A stretch of DNA of 53,165 bases, taken from the NCBI RefSeq assembly GCF_003846185.1, contig NZ_ML123034.1:4983749-5036913 (forward strand), given 5' to 3'. The stretch is from Streptomyces sp. ADI96-02 (GTDB lineage Bacteria > Actinomycetota > Actinomycetes > Streptomycetales > Streptomycetaceae). Below, one piece after another: positions 8,665 to 16,594 of the stretch (position 1 is the first letter of the stretch; each line of letters opens with the position of its first letter). The notes beneath the pieces were generated by a model. It did not search any database and had not been told where the DNA came from. It worked only from the letters and a program-made list of their open reading frames with translations. The translations under genes were made by a program, and so were the position numbers.

Positions 8665-9258
8665 GTGAGCACGACACCACCTGTACTTGCCGCAGAGCTG
8701 GCGCAGGCGTGGGCCGACATTCAGCGGTACCACCCCGAGCTGCCCGATCTTGCCGCGCCCGAGTCCCTGATCGGAGAGTCGTCGTCCGCTTGTGGCGCCG
8801 AGCTCTCCTTCGAACGACTGCTCCACGAGGCAGTCCACGGCATCGCCGCCGCGAGAGGTGTCCGCGACACCTCCCGGGCCGGCCGCTACCACAACCGACG
8901 CTTCCTGGCGATCGCCGAGGAACTGGGTCTCGACCATGTCGAGGAACCCCACCCCAGCAGCGGGTTCTCGCTGGTCACGCTGAATCCGGAGGCCAAGCGC
9001 CGGTACCGCCCGACCGCCGAACGGCTGCAGCGCGCCCTCAAGGCGCACACGGTCGCCACCGCCGCCGACACCAAGCGCTCCTTCCGCGGGCCCGCCGCCC
9101 GGCACGGCTCCTCCGGGGGCGGCGTCCGGGTCAAGGCCGTCTGCGACTGCGGACGCAACGTCCGCGTCGTCCCGTCGGTCCTGGCGCAGGCGCCGATCGT
9201 GTGCGGCGGCTGCGGCAAGCCGTTCCGGATCCCGGAAGCGGCGGTCGCGGTGGGGTGA
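8665..9258 (+). CDS. SprT-like zinc protein with C-terminal zinc ribbon
   Basis: 197 residues. HEAVH at residues 54-58 is an HExxH zinc-metallopeptidase motif, and RYHNRRFLAIAEELGL supplies a likely third ligand (His76), the arrangement of SprT-like proteins. The C-terminal 45 residues carry CDCGRNVRVV and CGGCGKPF, a four-cysteine zinc ribbon. The function is not known to me; such proteins are commonly left hypothetical in Streptomyces. GTG start with no clear ribosome binding site. An in-frame TAG at 8629-8631 limits upstream extension. It precedes rpsP in the same direction, separated by 157 bases. Confidence 0.75.
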   Translation: MSTTPPVLAAELAQAWADIQRYHPELPDLAAPESLIGESSSACGAELSFERLLHEAVHGIAAARGVRDTSRAGRYHNRRFLAIAEELGLDHVEEPHPSSGFSLVTLNPEAKRRYRPTAERLQRALKAHTVATAADTKRSFRGPAARHGSSGGGVRVKAVCDCGRNVRVVPSVLAQAPIVCGGCGKPFRIPEAAVAVG

Positions 9259-9415
9259 GCCGATGTGGTGTGGCACAATGGCTAGCTGTACTCGACAGCC
9301 GCACAGGACCCCTCTCTCCTCCGGCTGACGCGTCCGTCGGGCACCCGAGTACCGCAACCCCACGTGGCATCTTCGTTGTGCCCAACCACGTCAGAGACCA
9401 GGAGACACCACTTCC
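9259..9415 (+). promoter_or_regulatory. rpsP leader and probable promoter
   Basis: This 157-base gap starts directly after the SprT-like gene. CACAAT at 9274-9279 is a -10 candidate, followed by GCTGT-ACTCG-ACAGC, a small hairpin early in a possible leader. The leader runs into GGAG at 9401 before the rpsP start. The exact start of transcription cannot be seen. Confidence 0.35.
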
Positions 9416-9856
9416 GTGGCAGTCAAGATCAAGCTGAAGCGTCTGGGCAAGATCCGTTCGCCTCACTACCGCATCGTCGTCGCCGACTCCCGTACCCGCC
9501 GTGACGGCCGGGCCATCGAGGAGATCGGCCTGTACCACCCGGTGCAGAACCCCTCGCGCATCGAGGTCAACTCGGAGCGTGCGCAGTACTGGCTGTCCGT
9601 CGGCGCCCAGCCGACCGAGCCGGTCCTCGCGATCCTGAAGCTCACCGGTGACTGGCAGGCCCACAAGGGCCTCCCGGCCCCCGCGCCGCTGCTGCAGCCG
9701 GAGCCCAAGGCCGACAAGCGCGCGCTGTTCGAGGCCCTGGCCGCGGACGGCGACGAGGCCAAGGGTGAGGCCATCACCCCCAAGGCCAAGAAGTCCGACA
9801 AGAAGGCGGACGAGGCGGCCGACGCTGCCGCGTCCACCGAGTCGACCGAGGCCTGA
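9416..9856 (+). CDS. rpsP: 30S ribosomal protein S16
   Basis: 146 residues. Family core from the start: AVKIKLKRLGKIRSPHYRIV, then DGRAIEEIGLYHP and WLSVGAQPTEPVLAILKLTG. The C-terminal ~55 residues form a charged Ala/Lys-rich extension absent from E. coli S16 (82 residues) but usual in actinobacteria. GTG start, with GGAG upstream. It is followed 2 bases later by khpA, so the two are co-transcribed. Confidence 0.97.
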   Translation: MAVKIKLKRLGKIRSPHYRIVVADSRTRRDGRAIEEIGLYHPVQNPSRIEVNSERAQYWLSVGAQPTEPVLAILKLTGDWQAHKGLPAPAPLLQPEPKADKRALFEALAADGDEAKGEAITPKAKKSDKKADEAADAAASTESTEA

Positions 9857-9858
9857 GC

Positions 9859-10098
9859 ATGCTCGAGGAGGCTCTCGAGCACCTCGTGAAGGGCATCGTC
9901 GACAACCCCGACGACGTGCAGGTGGCCTCGCGCACCCTGCGCCGCGGGCGCGTGCTGGAGGTCCGGGTCCACCCGGACGACCTCGGCAAGGTGATCGGCC
10001 GCAACGGCCGCACCGCTCGCGCCCTGCGTACCGTCGTGGGCGCCATCGGCGGCCGTGGGATCCGCGTCGACCTCGTCGATGTGGACCAGGTTCGCTGA
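9859..10098 (+). CDS. khpA: KH-domain RNA-binding protein KhpA
   Basis: 79 residues forming one KH domain, with the RNA-binding GxxG loop in VIGRNGRTARALRTVV. In other bacteria KhpA is a small global RNA-binding protein that partners KhpB/EloR, and it is typically encoded between rpsP and rimM, as here. ATG start 2 bases after the rpsP stop. A strong terminator follows. Confidence 0.95.
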   Translation: MLEEALEHLVKGIVDNPDDVQVASRTLRRGRVLEVRVHPDDLGKVIGRNGRTARALRTVVGAIGGRGIRVDLVDVDQVR

Positions 10099-10119
10099 GC
10101 GAAGTTGAACACCGGCCAG

Positions 10120-10155
10120 GGCCGGGGAGGGCTTTCGAGCCGTCCCCGGCCTTTG
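10120..10155 (+). terminator. Rho-independent terminator after khpA
   Basis: A 14-bp stem (GGCCGGGGAGGGCT against AGCCGTCCCCGGCC, one mismatch) is closed by a TTCG tetraloop and followed by TTTGT. One of the few textbook terminators in the window. Confidence 0.85.
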
Positions 10156-10253
10156 TCGTCGACCGGGCGGACGTCCCCCGTCCACGTTCACGGATACGTC
10201 CTCTTCCACGTCCACGTCCGCATCCCATCACTCGGATCATTCGGAGAAACAGC

Positions 10254-10841
10254 GTGCAGTTGGTAGTTGCGCGGATCGGCCGCGCCCATGGCATCAAGGG
10301 CGAGGTCACCGTCGAGGTACGAACGGACGAGCCGGAGCTGCGGCTCGGGCCCGGCGCCGTCCTGGCCACCGATCCGGCGGCGACCGGCCCGCTGACGATC
10401 GAGGCGGGCCGGGTGCACAGCGGCAGGCTGCTGCTGCGCTTCGAGGGCGTACGCGACCGCACGGCCGCCGAGGCGCTGCGCAACACCCTGCTGATCGCCG
10501 AGGTGGACCCGGACGAACTCCCGGAGGACCCCGAGGAGTTCTACGACCACCAGCTGATCGACCTCGACGTCGTCCTGGCCGACGGCACCGCGATCGGCCG
10601 GATCACCGAGATCTCCCACCTGCCCTCGCAGGACCTGTTCATCGTGGAGCGCCCCGACGGGAGCGAGGTGATGATCCCCTTCGTGGAGGAGATCGTCACC
10701 GGGATCGACCTGGAGGAGCAGCGCGCGGTCATCACGCCCCCGCCCGGCCTGATCGACGAGAGCGAGGCCGTGGTGGCCTCCTCCCGCGACGAGGAGCCCA
10801 CCGCCGGGGACGCGGGCGGGACGCCGAAGGGCGACGCGTGA
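10254..10841 (+). CDS. rimM: Ribosome maturation factor RimM
   Basis: 195 residues. The N-terminal RimM barrel has VARIGRAHGIKGEVTVEV. The C-terminal PRC-barrel part contains FYDHQLIDLDVV and FIVERPDGSEVMIPFVEEIV. It assists 16S processing near S19 in the 30S head. The C-terminus is extended by a ~25-residue acidic tail. GTG start with GGAG 7 bases upstream. The stop overlaps the trmD start, making a rimM-trmD coupled pair. Confidence 0.95.
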   Translation: MQLVVARIGRAHGIKGEVTVEVRTDEPELRLGPGAVLATDPAATGPLTIEAGRVHSGRLLLRFEGVRDRTAAEALRNTLLIAEVDPDELPEDPEEFYDHQLIDLDVVLADGTAIGRITEISHLPSQDLFIVERPDGSEVMIPFVEEIVTGIDLEEQRAVITPPPGLIDESEAVVASSRDEEPTAGDAGGTPKGDA

Positions 10842-11662
10842 TGCGGCTCGACGTCGTCACGATCTTCCCCGAGTACCTGGAACCGCTGAACGTCTCCCTC
10901 GTCGGCAAGGCCCGCGCCCGCGGCGTCCTCGACGTGCACGTCCACGACCTGCGGCAGTGGACGTACGACCGGCACAACACGGTCGACGACACCCCTTACG
11001 GCGGCGGGCCCGGCATGGTCATGAAGACCGAGCCGTGGGGTGAGGCGCTGGACGAGGCCCTGGCCGACGGCTACGAGGCCGGGGCGCGCTCCCCGGTCCT
11101 CGTGGTGCCCACGCCCAGTGGACGCCCCTTCACCCAGGAGCTGGCGGTCGAGCTCTCCGCGAAGCCGTGGCTCCTGTTCGCGCCCGCGCGCTACGAGGGC
11201 ATCGACCGGCGGGTGATGGACGAGTACGCCACCCGCCTTCCCGTCGTCGAGGTCTCCATCGGCGACTACGTGCTGGCCGGCGGGGAAGCGGCCGTCCTGG
11301 TCGTCACGGAGGCCGTGGCCCGCCTGCTGCCCGGAGTGCTCGGCAACGCCGAGTCGCACCGCGACGACTCCTTCGCCCCCGGCGCGATGGCCGACCTGCT
11401 GGAGGGCCCGGTCTACACGAAGCCGCCCGAGTGGCGCGGCCGGTCCATCCCGGAGGTCCTGCTCAGCGGCCACCACGGGAAGATCGCGCGCTGGCGGCGC
11501 GACCAGGCGTTCGCCCGTACCGCCCTGAACCGGCCGGACCTCATCGAGCGGTGCGAGGCGAGTGCCTTCGACAAGAAGGACCGCGAGATCCTCTCCATCC
11601 TGGGCTGGGCGCCCGAGCCCGGCGGCCGATTTTGGCGCAGGCCGTCCGCCGTGGAAGAATAG
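10841..11662 (+). CDS. trmD: tRNA (guanine-37-N1)-methyltransferase TrmD
   Basis: 273 residues of the SPOUT (knotted) methyltransferase family, which makes m1G37 to prevent frameshifting. Visible motifs are MRLDVVTIFPEYL, YGGGPGMV at 53-60, RYEGIDRR at 117-124 and the knot SIGDYVLAGGE at 139-149. SHRDDSF holds the catalytic Asp region. A GTG lies immediately before this ATG; I chose the ATG because it gives the family N-terminus and good spacing to AAGGG. The 3' end carries a possible rplS promoter. Confidence 0.96.
   Translation: MRLDVVTIFPEYLEPLNVSLVGKARARGVLDVHVHDLRQWTYDRHNTVDDTPYGGGPGMVMKTEPWGEALDEALADGYEAGARSPVLVVPTPSGRPFTQELAVELSAKPWLLFAPARYEGIDRRVMDEYATRLPVVEVSIGDYVLAGGEAAVLVVTEAVARLLPGVLGNAESHRDDSFAPGAMADLLEGPVYTKPPEWRGRSIPEVLLSGHHGKIARWRRDQAFARTALNRPDLIERCEASAFDKKDREILSILGWAPEPGGRFWRRPSAVEE
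11632..11660 (+). promoter_or_regulatory. Possible rplS promoter inside the 3' end of trmD
   Basis: TTGGCG and AAGAAT are separated by 17 bases, a fair match to the housekeeping sigma consensus. They lie 133 bases before the rplS start. Confidence 0.4.
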
Positions 11663-11792
11663 GCCGCTGCTGTACGTCCGGTGTGCGCCCCTGCCACAGG
11701 GGGAAAGACGCCCGCCCGACGCGGTCAGCACTCCGAAACTCCTCACGACATGCCGTCGATGACCTGTGGCATCGGCGAAGAAAGCAGAAACG

Positions 11793-12143
11793 ATGACTTC
11801 CCTGCTCGATGGCGTCAACGCCGCCTCTCTCCGTACGGACGTCCCGGCGTTCCGCCCCGGTGACACCGTCAACGTCCACGTGCGCGTGATCGAGGGCAAC
11901 CGCTCCCGTATCCAGCAGTTCAAGGGCGTCGTCATCCGCCGCCAGGGTTCGGGCGTCAGCGAGACCTTCACGGTCCGCAAGGTCTCCTTCAGCGTCGGCG
12001 TCGAGCGCACCTTCCCGGTGCACAGCCCGATCTTCGAGAAGATCGAGCTCGTCACCCGCGGTGACGTCCGCCGCGCCAAGCTGTACTTCCTCCGTGAGCT
12101 GCGCGGCAAGGCCGCGAAGATCAAGGAGAAGCGCGACAACTGA
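11793..12143 (+). CDS. rplS: 50S ribosomal protein L19
   Basis: 116 residues with the full L19 signature: PAFRPGDTVNVHVRVIEG, RIQQFKGVVIRRQG, and FPVHSPIFEKIELVTRGDV followed by RAKLYFLRELRGKAAKIKEK. An upstream in-frame ATG at 11766 would add nine residues with no family match, so I use 11793. It is separated from trmD by 130 bases and probably has its own promoter. Confidence 0.96.
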   Translation: MTSLLDGVNAASLRTDVPAFRPGDTVNVHVRVIEGNRSRIQQFKGVVIRRQGSGVSETFTVRKVSFSVGVERTFPVHSPIFEKIELVTRGDVRRAKLYFLRELRGKAAKIKEKRDN

Positions 12144-12188
12144 GCTGCCGCCCGCGTCCGCGGCCCGGCCGGATAAGCTTCGGCCGCG

Positions 12189-12959
12189 ATGGACACGCAA
12201 GCACAGCACTCGGAGCGCGACCGCTCCTCGGCACCCGATGAGGGTCCCGAGGAGCGGTCGCGCTTCTCGCGTGTCGGGAGCCGGATCGCCGCCGCGCTGT
12301 CCCGGCCGCGCACCCTGGCCCTCGGAGCGGCGGGCGCCGGTGTACTGCTGCTGTTCAGCGCCTACGTCGTCCAGCCCTACCTGATCCCCAGCGGTTCGAT
12401 GGAGCCCACCCTGCGCGTCGGGGACCGGGTCCTCGTCAACAAGCTGGCGTACCGCTTCGGCTCCGTGCCCGAGCGGGGCGACGTCGTCGTCTTCGACGGG
12501 ACCGGCTCCTTCGTACGGCAGGACGCCGACGGGAACCCGGTGACCGCGCTGCTGCGCCGGGCCGCCGCCTCCCTCGGCCTCGCCGAGCCCGCCGACACCG
12601 ACTTCGTGAAGCGGGTCGTCGGCGTGGGCGGCGACCGCGTCGTCTGCTGCGACGAGCGGGGGAGGGTCGAGGTGAACGGCGTGCCGGTGGACGAGACGTA
12701 TCTCCATCCCGGGGACAGCGCCTCCCGGGTGCCCTTCGACATCGCGGTGCCGCGGGGCACGCTCTGGATGATGGGCGACCACCGCAGCCGCTCCAGCGAC
12801 TCCCGCGACCGTCTCGGGTCGCCCGGGGGAGGCATGGTCCCGGTCGACATGGTGACCGGCCGGGTGGACTGGCTCGGCTGGCCGTTCGCCAGGGTCGGCC
12901 CGCTGCCCGGGACCGCCGCTTTCGACGGCGTACGGGTTCCCGGCGGGGCGCATGGGTAA
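12189..12959 (+). CDS. sipW: Type I signal peptidase SipW
   Basis: 256 residues. One N-terminal membrane segment at about 43-62 is followed by the catalytic SGSMEPT with nucleophile Ser70, then FVKRVVGVGGD with general base Lys141, and box E MMGDHRSRSSDSR. No C-terminal membrane anchor is evident, unlike SipY and SipZ. It cleaves exported preproteins on the outer membrane face. The first ~35 residues are charged and hydrophilic and are encoded by a 17-bp inverted repeat. It is the first of four tandem sip genes, and its 3' end overlaps the next start by 8 bases. The order W-X-Y-Z matches S. lividans and S. coelicolor. Confidence 0.9.
   Translation: MDTQAQHSERDRSSAPDEGPEERSRFSRVGSRIAAALSRPRTLALGAAGAGVLLLFSAYVVQPYLIPSGSMEPTLRVGDRVLVNKLAYRFGSVPERGDVVVFDGTGSFVRQDADGNPVTALLRRAAASLGLAEPADTDFVKRVVGVGGDRVVCCDERGRVEVNGVPVDETYLHPGDSASRVPFDIAVPRGTLWMMGDHRSRSSDSRDRLGSPGGGMVPVDMVTGRVDWLGWPFARVGPLPGTAAFDGVRVPGGAHG
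12215..12263 (+). repeat. 17-bp perfect inverted repeat within the start of sipW
   Basis: Arms at 12215-12231 and 12247-12263 are exact reverse complements (GCGCGACCGCTCCTCGG). The spacer can pair further (ACCC with GGGT), leaving a 5-base loop. The hairpin begins 26 bases after the sipW start and 72 bases after the rplS stop. It could be the rplS terminator, a translation or transcription brake on sipW, or both. Confidence 0.9.
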
Positions 12960-14031
12960 GCGCGGGCGTCCCCGCGGCGCACGCAGGCGCGGCGTCGCGC
13001 CGCCCGGCGGGACCAGGGCCGCCGGGCCCCGCTCCCTGCCGACCCGGGCGGAGCGCCGCAAGCTCGCCCGGAAGGTCCGGCGCAAGCGCCGCAGGTCCGC
13101 GGTGAAGGAGATACCCGTCCTCATCGTCGTGGCGCTGCTGATCGCGCTCGTCCTGAAGACGTTCCTGGTCCAGGCGTTCGTGATCCCCTCCGGATCGATG
13201 GAGCAGACGATCCGGATCGGCGACCGGGTCCTGGTCGACAAACTGACACCGTGGTTCGGTTCCAAGCCCCAGCGCGGCGACGTGGTGGTCTTCAAGGACC
13301 CCGGCGGCTGGCTGCACGGTGAGCCCGCCGCGGTCGGCGGTGAGGACCCGCCGATCGGCGTCAAACAGGTGACCGAGCTGTTGACGTTCATCGGCCTGCT
13401 GCCGTCCGACGACGAGCAGGACCTGATCAAGCGGGTGGTGGCCGTCGGCGGCGACACCGTCAAGTGCTGCGGTGCGGACGGCCGGGTCACGGTCAACGGC
13501 GTTCCCCTGTCCGAGCCCTACCTCTACCCCTCCGACCGGCCTTCCACCGTCCAATTCGAGGTAAAGGTTCCGCCCGGCCGGCTCTTCATGATGGGTGACC
13601 ACCGGTCCAATTCCGCCGACTCCCGTTTCCACCTCGACGAGCCCGGGAAGGGCACGATCTCCGAGAAGCAGGTCGTGGGACGGGCCATGGTGATCGCCTG
13701 GCCCCTCGGCCACTGGCGGACCCTGGAGGAACGCGGGACCTTCGCCACGGTCCCGCAGGCGCGCGCCGCGCCACCCCTGGTCACAGCTCCGTCGAATAGT
13801 GTGTCCACCCTGGTTCCATACGGAATGGACCGGCTCCCGACCCCTGCGGAACTCCCGCTCGTTATGGGAGTGGTGGGCCTGCACCGGATGGGACGCGGGC
13901 CGTGGCACGTACTGAGGAGTGGATGTGGGGGATTTGGCGGTCGGCGCACGATCCGGACACGACGAACCCGAGGACCGTCCGGAGCGCGGCGAGTCTCCCG
14001 CGGGAGGCGCGACGGGCCGGCCGGAGGGTGA
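12952..14031 (+). CDS. sipX: Type I signal peptidase SipX
   Basis: 359 residues. A strongly basic N-terminus (RRKLARKVRRKRRR) is followed by a membrane segment at about 54-72, then SGSMEQT (Ser82), LIKRVVAVGGD (Lys160) and MMGDHRSNSADSR. The hydrophobic stretch ELPLVMGVVGL near residue 305 is short for a membrane anchor. The last ~35 residues are Arg/Gly-rich and overlap sipY in another frame for 107 bases. ATG start inside the end of sipW. The predicted C-terminus should be checked, because it may be an accident of a missing stop codon. Confidence 0.88.
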   Translation: MGKRGRPRGARRRGVAPPGGTRAAGPRSLPTRAERRKLARKVRRKRRRSAVKEIPVLIVVALLIALVLKTFLVQAFVIPSGSMEQTIRIGDRVLVDKLTPWFGSKPQRGDVVVFKDPGGWLHGEPAAVGGEDPPIGVKQVTELLTFIGLLPSDDEQDLIKRVVAVGGDTVKCCGADGRVTVNGVPLSEPYLYPSDRPSTVQFEVKVPPGRLFMMGDHRSNSADSRFHLDEPGKGTISEKQVVGRAMVIAWPLGHWRTLEERGTFATVPQARAAPPLVTAPSNSVSTLVPYGMDRLPTPAELPLVMGVVGLHRMGRGPWHVLRSGCGGFGGRRTIRTRRTRGPSGARRVSRGRRDGPAGG

Positions 14032-14830
14032 GGCGGGCTCCCCGGGAGACGGCGGTGGAAAGAAGCAGAAGAAACAGCGTTCCTTCTGGATGGAGCTGCC
14101 GCTGCTCATCGGCATCGCGCTCGTCCTGGCGCTGTTGATCAAGACCTTCCTGGTCCAGGCGTTCTCCATCCCCTCGGACTCCATGCAGAACACACTGCAG
14201 CGGGGCGACCGGGTGCTGGTGGACAAGCTGACACCGTGGTTCGGCTCCGAGCCGGAGCGCGGCGAGGTCGTGGTCTTCCACGACCCGGGCGGCTGGCTGG
14301 AGGACACCGCGACGCCGGAGCCCAACGCGGTGCAGAAGTTCCTCAGCTTCATCGGTCTGATGCCCTCCTCGGAGGAGAAGGACCTGATCAAGCGCGTCAT
14401 CGCGATCGGCGGTGACACCGTGGAGTGCAAGGTGAACGGGCCGGTCGTGGTCAACGGCAAGGCCCTGGACGAGAAGTCGTTCATCTTCCCGGGGAACACG
14501 CCCTGCAACGACAAGCCCTTCGGCCCGATCCGCGTGCCCGACGGCCGGATCTGGGTCATGGGCGACCACCGGCAGAACTCGCTGGACTCCCGCTACCACC
14601 AGGAGCTTCCCGGCCAGGGCACGGTCTCCACGGACGAGGTCGTCGGCCGCGCGTTCGTCGTCGCCTGGCCCATCAACCGCTGGGCCACCCTGCCCATCCC
14701 CCGCACGTTCGACCAGCCCGGTCTGAACGCCGCCGCGGCGATGACGCCCGCGGCACTCGGAGTGGCCGGGGCGCTGCCCATCGTGCTGTGGCGGCGCAGG
14801 AGGCTGACCGGCGGGCGTACCGACGGGTAG
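13925..14830 (+). CDS. sipY: Type I signal peptidase SipY
   Basis: 301 residues. The start is GTG 13925 (MGDLAVGARSG), 5 bases after GAGGAG; the in-frame GTG at 13919 would overlap that ribosome binding site. A charged 50-residue N-terminal tail precedes a membrane segment (LLIGIALVLALLIKTFL). Catalytic residues are Ser86 in SDSMQNT and Lys156 in LIKRVIAIGGD, with box E VMGDHRQNSLDSR. The C-terminal anchor ALGVAGALPIVLW is followed by RRRR. In S. lividans sipW, X and Y form one operon. Confidence 0.9.
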   Translation: MGDLAVGARSGHDEPEDRPERGESPAGGATGRPEGEAGSPGDGGGKKQKKQRSFWMELPLLIGIALVLALLIKTFLVQAFSIPSDSMQNTLQRGDRVLVDKLTPWFGSEPERGEVVVFHDPGGWLEDTATPEPNAVQKFLSFIGLMPSSEEKDLIKRVIAIGGDTVECKVNGPVVVNGKALDEKSFIFPGNTPCNDKPFGPIRVPDGRIWVMGDHRQNSLDSRYHQELPGQGTVSTDEVVGRAFVVAWPINRWATLPIPRTFDQPGLNAAAAMTPAALGVAGALPIVLWRRRRLTGGRTDG

Positions 14831-14880
14831 GGTGCCGACTCGGATCAGCGATTGTCGATCTCCGATGGGGGAGCGCTGGG

Positions 14881-15636
14881 ATGAGCGGTACGGATCGTGC
14901 AGTCGGCGGCCGGGGTCGGGCCGGCACCGTGGTGTCGGGCCTGGCCGTGGCCGTCGGCTGTGTGCTGTTCCTCGGCGGTTTCGCCTGGGCGGCACTCGTG
15001 TACCAGCCGTACACGGTTCCGACGGAGTCGATGGCCCCCACGGTGAACGCCGGGGACCGGGTGCTCGCGGAACGGATAGACGGCTCCGACGTACGGCGCG
15101 GTGACGTGGTGGTGTTCACCGACCCCCTCTGGGGTGACACGCCCATGGTCAAGCGCGTGGTCGGCGTCGGCGGCGACACCGTGGCCTGCTGCGAGCAGGG
15201 CGGGCGGCTCACGGTGGACGGCACGCCGGTGGACGAGCCTTACCTGAGCCGGGGAACGGGCGCCGCCGGCGCCCCGGGCCCGGCCTCGCCGCAGAAGTTC
15301 TCCGCGAAGGTGCCCGAGGGCGCGCTCTTCCTGCTCGGCGACGAGCGGGTCTCCTCCCTGGACTCCCGCGTCCATCTTCAGGACGCCGGACAGGGCTCGG
15401 TGCCGCTGAGCGCCGTGCGGGCCCGGGTCGACGCGGTCGCCTGGCCGATGAACGGGATGATCGGCCGTCCCGCGGCCTTCGCCGCGCTCCCCGGCGGCGT
15501 GTCGGCCGAAGGGCCGCTCCCGCTCCAGGCGGGCGCGGCCCTCCTCGGCGTGGTGCTCATCCTGGGCGGCGCGGCGTACGGACCGGTCGCCGCACGGGCC
15601 GCCCGCCGCGAGCGGACCGTCGGCGGGGCCCGGTGA
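14881..15636 (+). CDS. sipZ: Type I signal peptidase SipZ
   Basis: 251 residues. N-terminal membrane segment at about 17-41, nucleophile Ser50 in PTESMAPT, base Lys91 in MVKRVVGVGGD, and a modified box E LLGDERVSSLDSR. The C-terminal membrane segment (LLGVVLILGGAAYG) is followed by a positive tail. It starts 50 bases after sipY with GGGGGAG upstream and overlaps the Nudix gene by 4 bases. In S. lividans, sipZ heads a separate operon with unrelated downstream genes, which fits here. Confidence 0.92.
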   Translation: MSGTDRAVGGRGRAGTVVSGLAVAVGCVLFLGGFAWAALVYQPYTVPTESMAPTVNAGDRVLAERIDGSDVRRGDVVVFTDPLWGDTPMVKRVVGVGGDTVACCEQGGRLTVDGTPVDEPYLSRGTGAAGAPGPASPQKFSAKVPEGALFLLGDERVSSLDSRVHLQDAGQGSVPLSAVRARVDAVAWPMNGMIGRPAAFAALPGGVSAEGPLPLQAGAALLGVVLILGGAAYGPVAARAARRERTVGGAR

Positions 15637-16145
15637 CGGGCACGGTCCGCCGGGTCGCCCGGGTGGTGCTCCTGGACCCGGACGACCGGATCCTGCTGCT
15701 CCACGGCTACGAGCCGGGCGACCCGGCGGACACCTGGTGGTTCACGCCGGGAGGGGGCCTGGAGGGCGACGAGACCAGGGAGCAGGCGGCCCGCCGCGAG
15801 CTGGCCGAGGAGACCGGGATCACGGACGTCGAACTGGGGCCGGTGCTGTGGAAGCGGACCTGCTCCTTCCCGTTCGACGGCCGCCGCTGGGACCAGGACG
15901 AGTGGTACTTCCTGGCCCGTACGGCGCAGACCGCCACCGACCCGCGGGGCCTGACCGACCTGGAGCTCCGCAGCGTCGCCGGTCTGAGGTGGTGGACTTC
16001 CGCCGAACTCGCGGCGACGCGTGAGACGGTGTATCCGACCAGACTCGCCGAGCTGCTGCGCACGCTTCTCGACGAGGGTCCTCCACGTGTTCCGTCGGTC
16101 CTGACCCCTGAAATCGTCTTATCGTCCAGGGGCGTCGAAGGCTGA
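15633..16145 (+). CDS. Nudix hydrolase
   Basis: 170 residues. A complete Nudix box (Gx5Ex7RELxEExGI) spans residues 41-63: GGLEGDE, then RELAEETGI. The fold is a pyrophosphohydrolase of nucleoside diphosphate-linked compounds; the substrate is not predictable. GTG start overlaps the end of sipZ (GTGA), so translation is probably coupled to the signal peptidase. Confidence 0.88.
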   Translation: MTGTVRRVARVVLLDPDDRILLLHGYEPGDPADTWWFTPGGGLEGDETREQAARRELAEETGITDVELGPVLWKRTCSFPFDGRRWDQDEWYFLARTAQTATDPRGLTDLELRSVAGLRWWTSAELAATRETVYPTRLAELLRTLLDEGPPRVPSVLTPEIVLSSRGVEG

Positions 16146-16185
16146 CGCACAATGGGGGGACGCACGGCTGAAGGGGAAACATGCC

Positions 16186-16494
16186 ATGAGCGCCGAGGAC
16201 CTCGAGAAGTACGAGACCGAGATGGAGCTGAAGCTCTACCGGGAGTACCGCGATGTCGTCGGTCTGTTCAAATATGTGATCGAGACCGAACGGCGCTTCT
16301 ACCTCACCAACGACTACGAGATGCAGGTGCACTCCGTCCAGGGCGAGGTCTTCTTCGAGGTGTCCATGGCGGACGCCTGGGTCTGGGACATGTACCGGCC
16401 CGCGAGGTTCGTCAAGCAGGTCCGTGTGCTGACCTTCAAGGACGTCAATATCGAAGAGCTCAACAAGAGCGATCTGGAACTTCCGGGGGGCTGA
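16186..16494 (+). CDS. DUF2469 family protein
   Basis: 102 residues, strongly conserved across actinobacteria and without known function. It begins MSAEDLEKYETEMELKLYRE and contains FYLTNDYEMQVH and WVWDMYRPARFVKQVRVLTF. Acidic and aromatic, with no signal peptide. It follows the Nudix gene by 40 bases and precedes a terminator, so it is probably the last gene of the sipZ operon. Confidence 0.9.
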   Translation: MSAEDLEKYETEMELKLYREYRDVVGLFKYVIETERRFYLTNDYEMQVHSVQGEVFFEVSMADAWVWDMYRPARFVKQVRVLTFKDVNIEELNKSDLELPGG

Positions 16495-16563
16495 GCCCGC
16501 GCGGCCCGCGGCGGCGGACCGCCGATGCGCGCGCTCGCGACGCGCCCGCGAGATCCAAGGACG

Positions 16564-16594
16564 ACCCGGTCACCCGTGTGGGGGACCGGGTTTT
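16564..16594 (+). terminator. Terminator of the sipZ-Nudix-DUF2469 operon
   Basis: ACCCGGTC and GACCGGGT pair, with an inner CCC/GGG extension, and TTTTCC follows at 16591. 70 bases after the stop. Confidence 0.75.

Noticed and set aside
11766..11792. Upstream start of rplS adding nine residues
   Set aside because: L19 proteins start at the following MTSLLDGV; the extra residues have no family counterpart.
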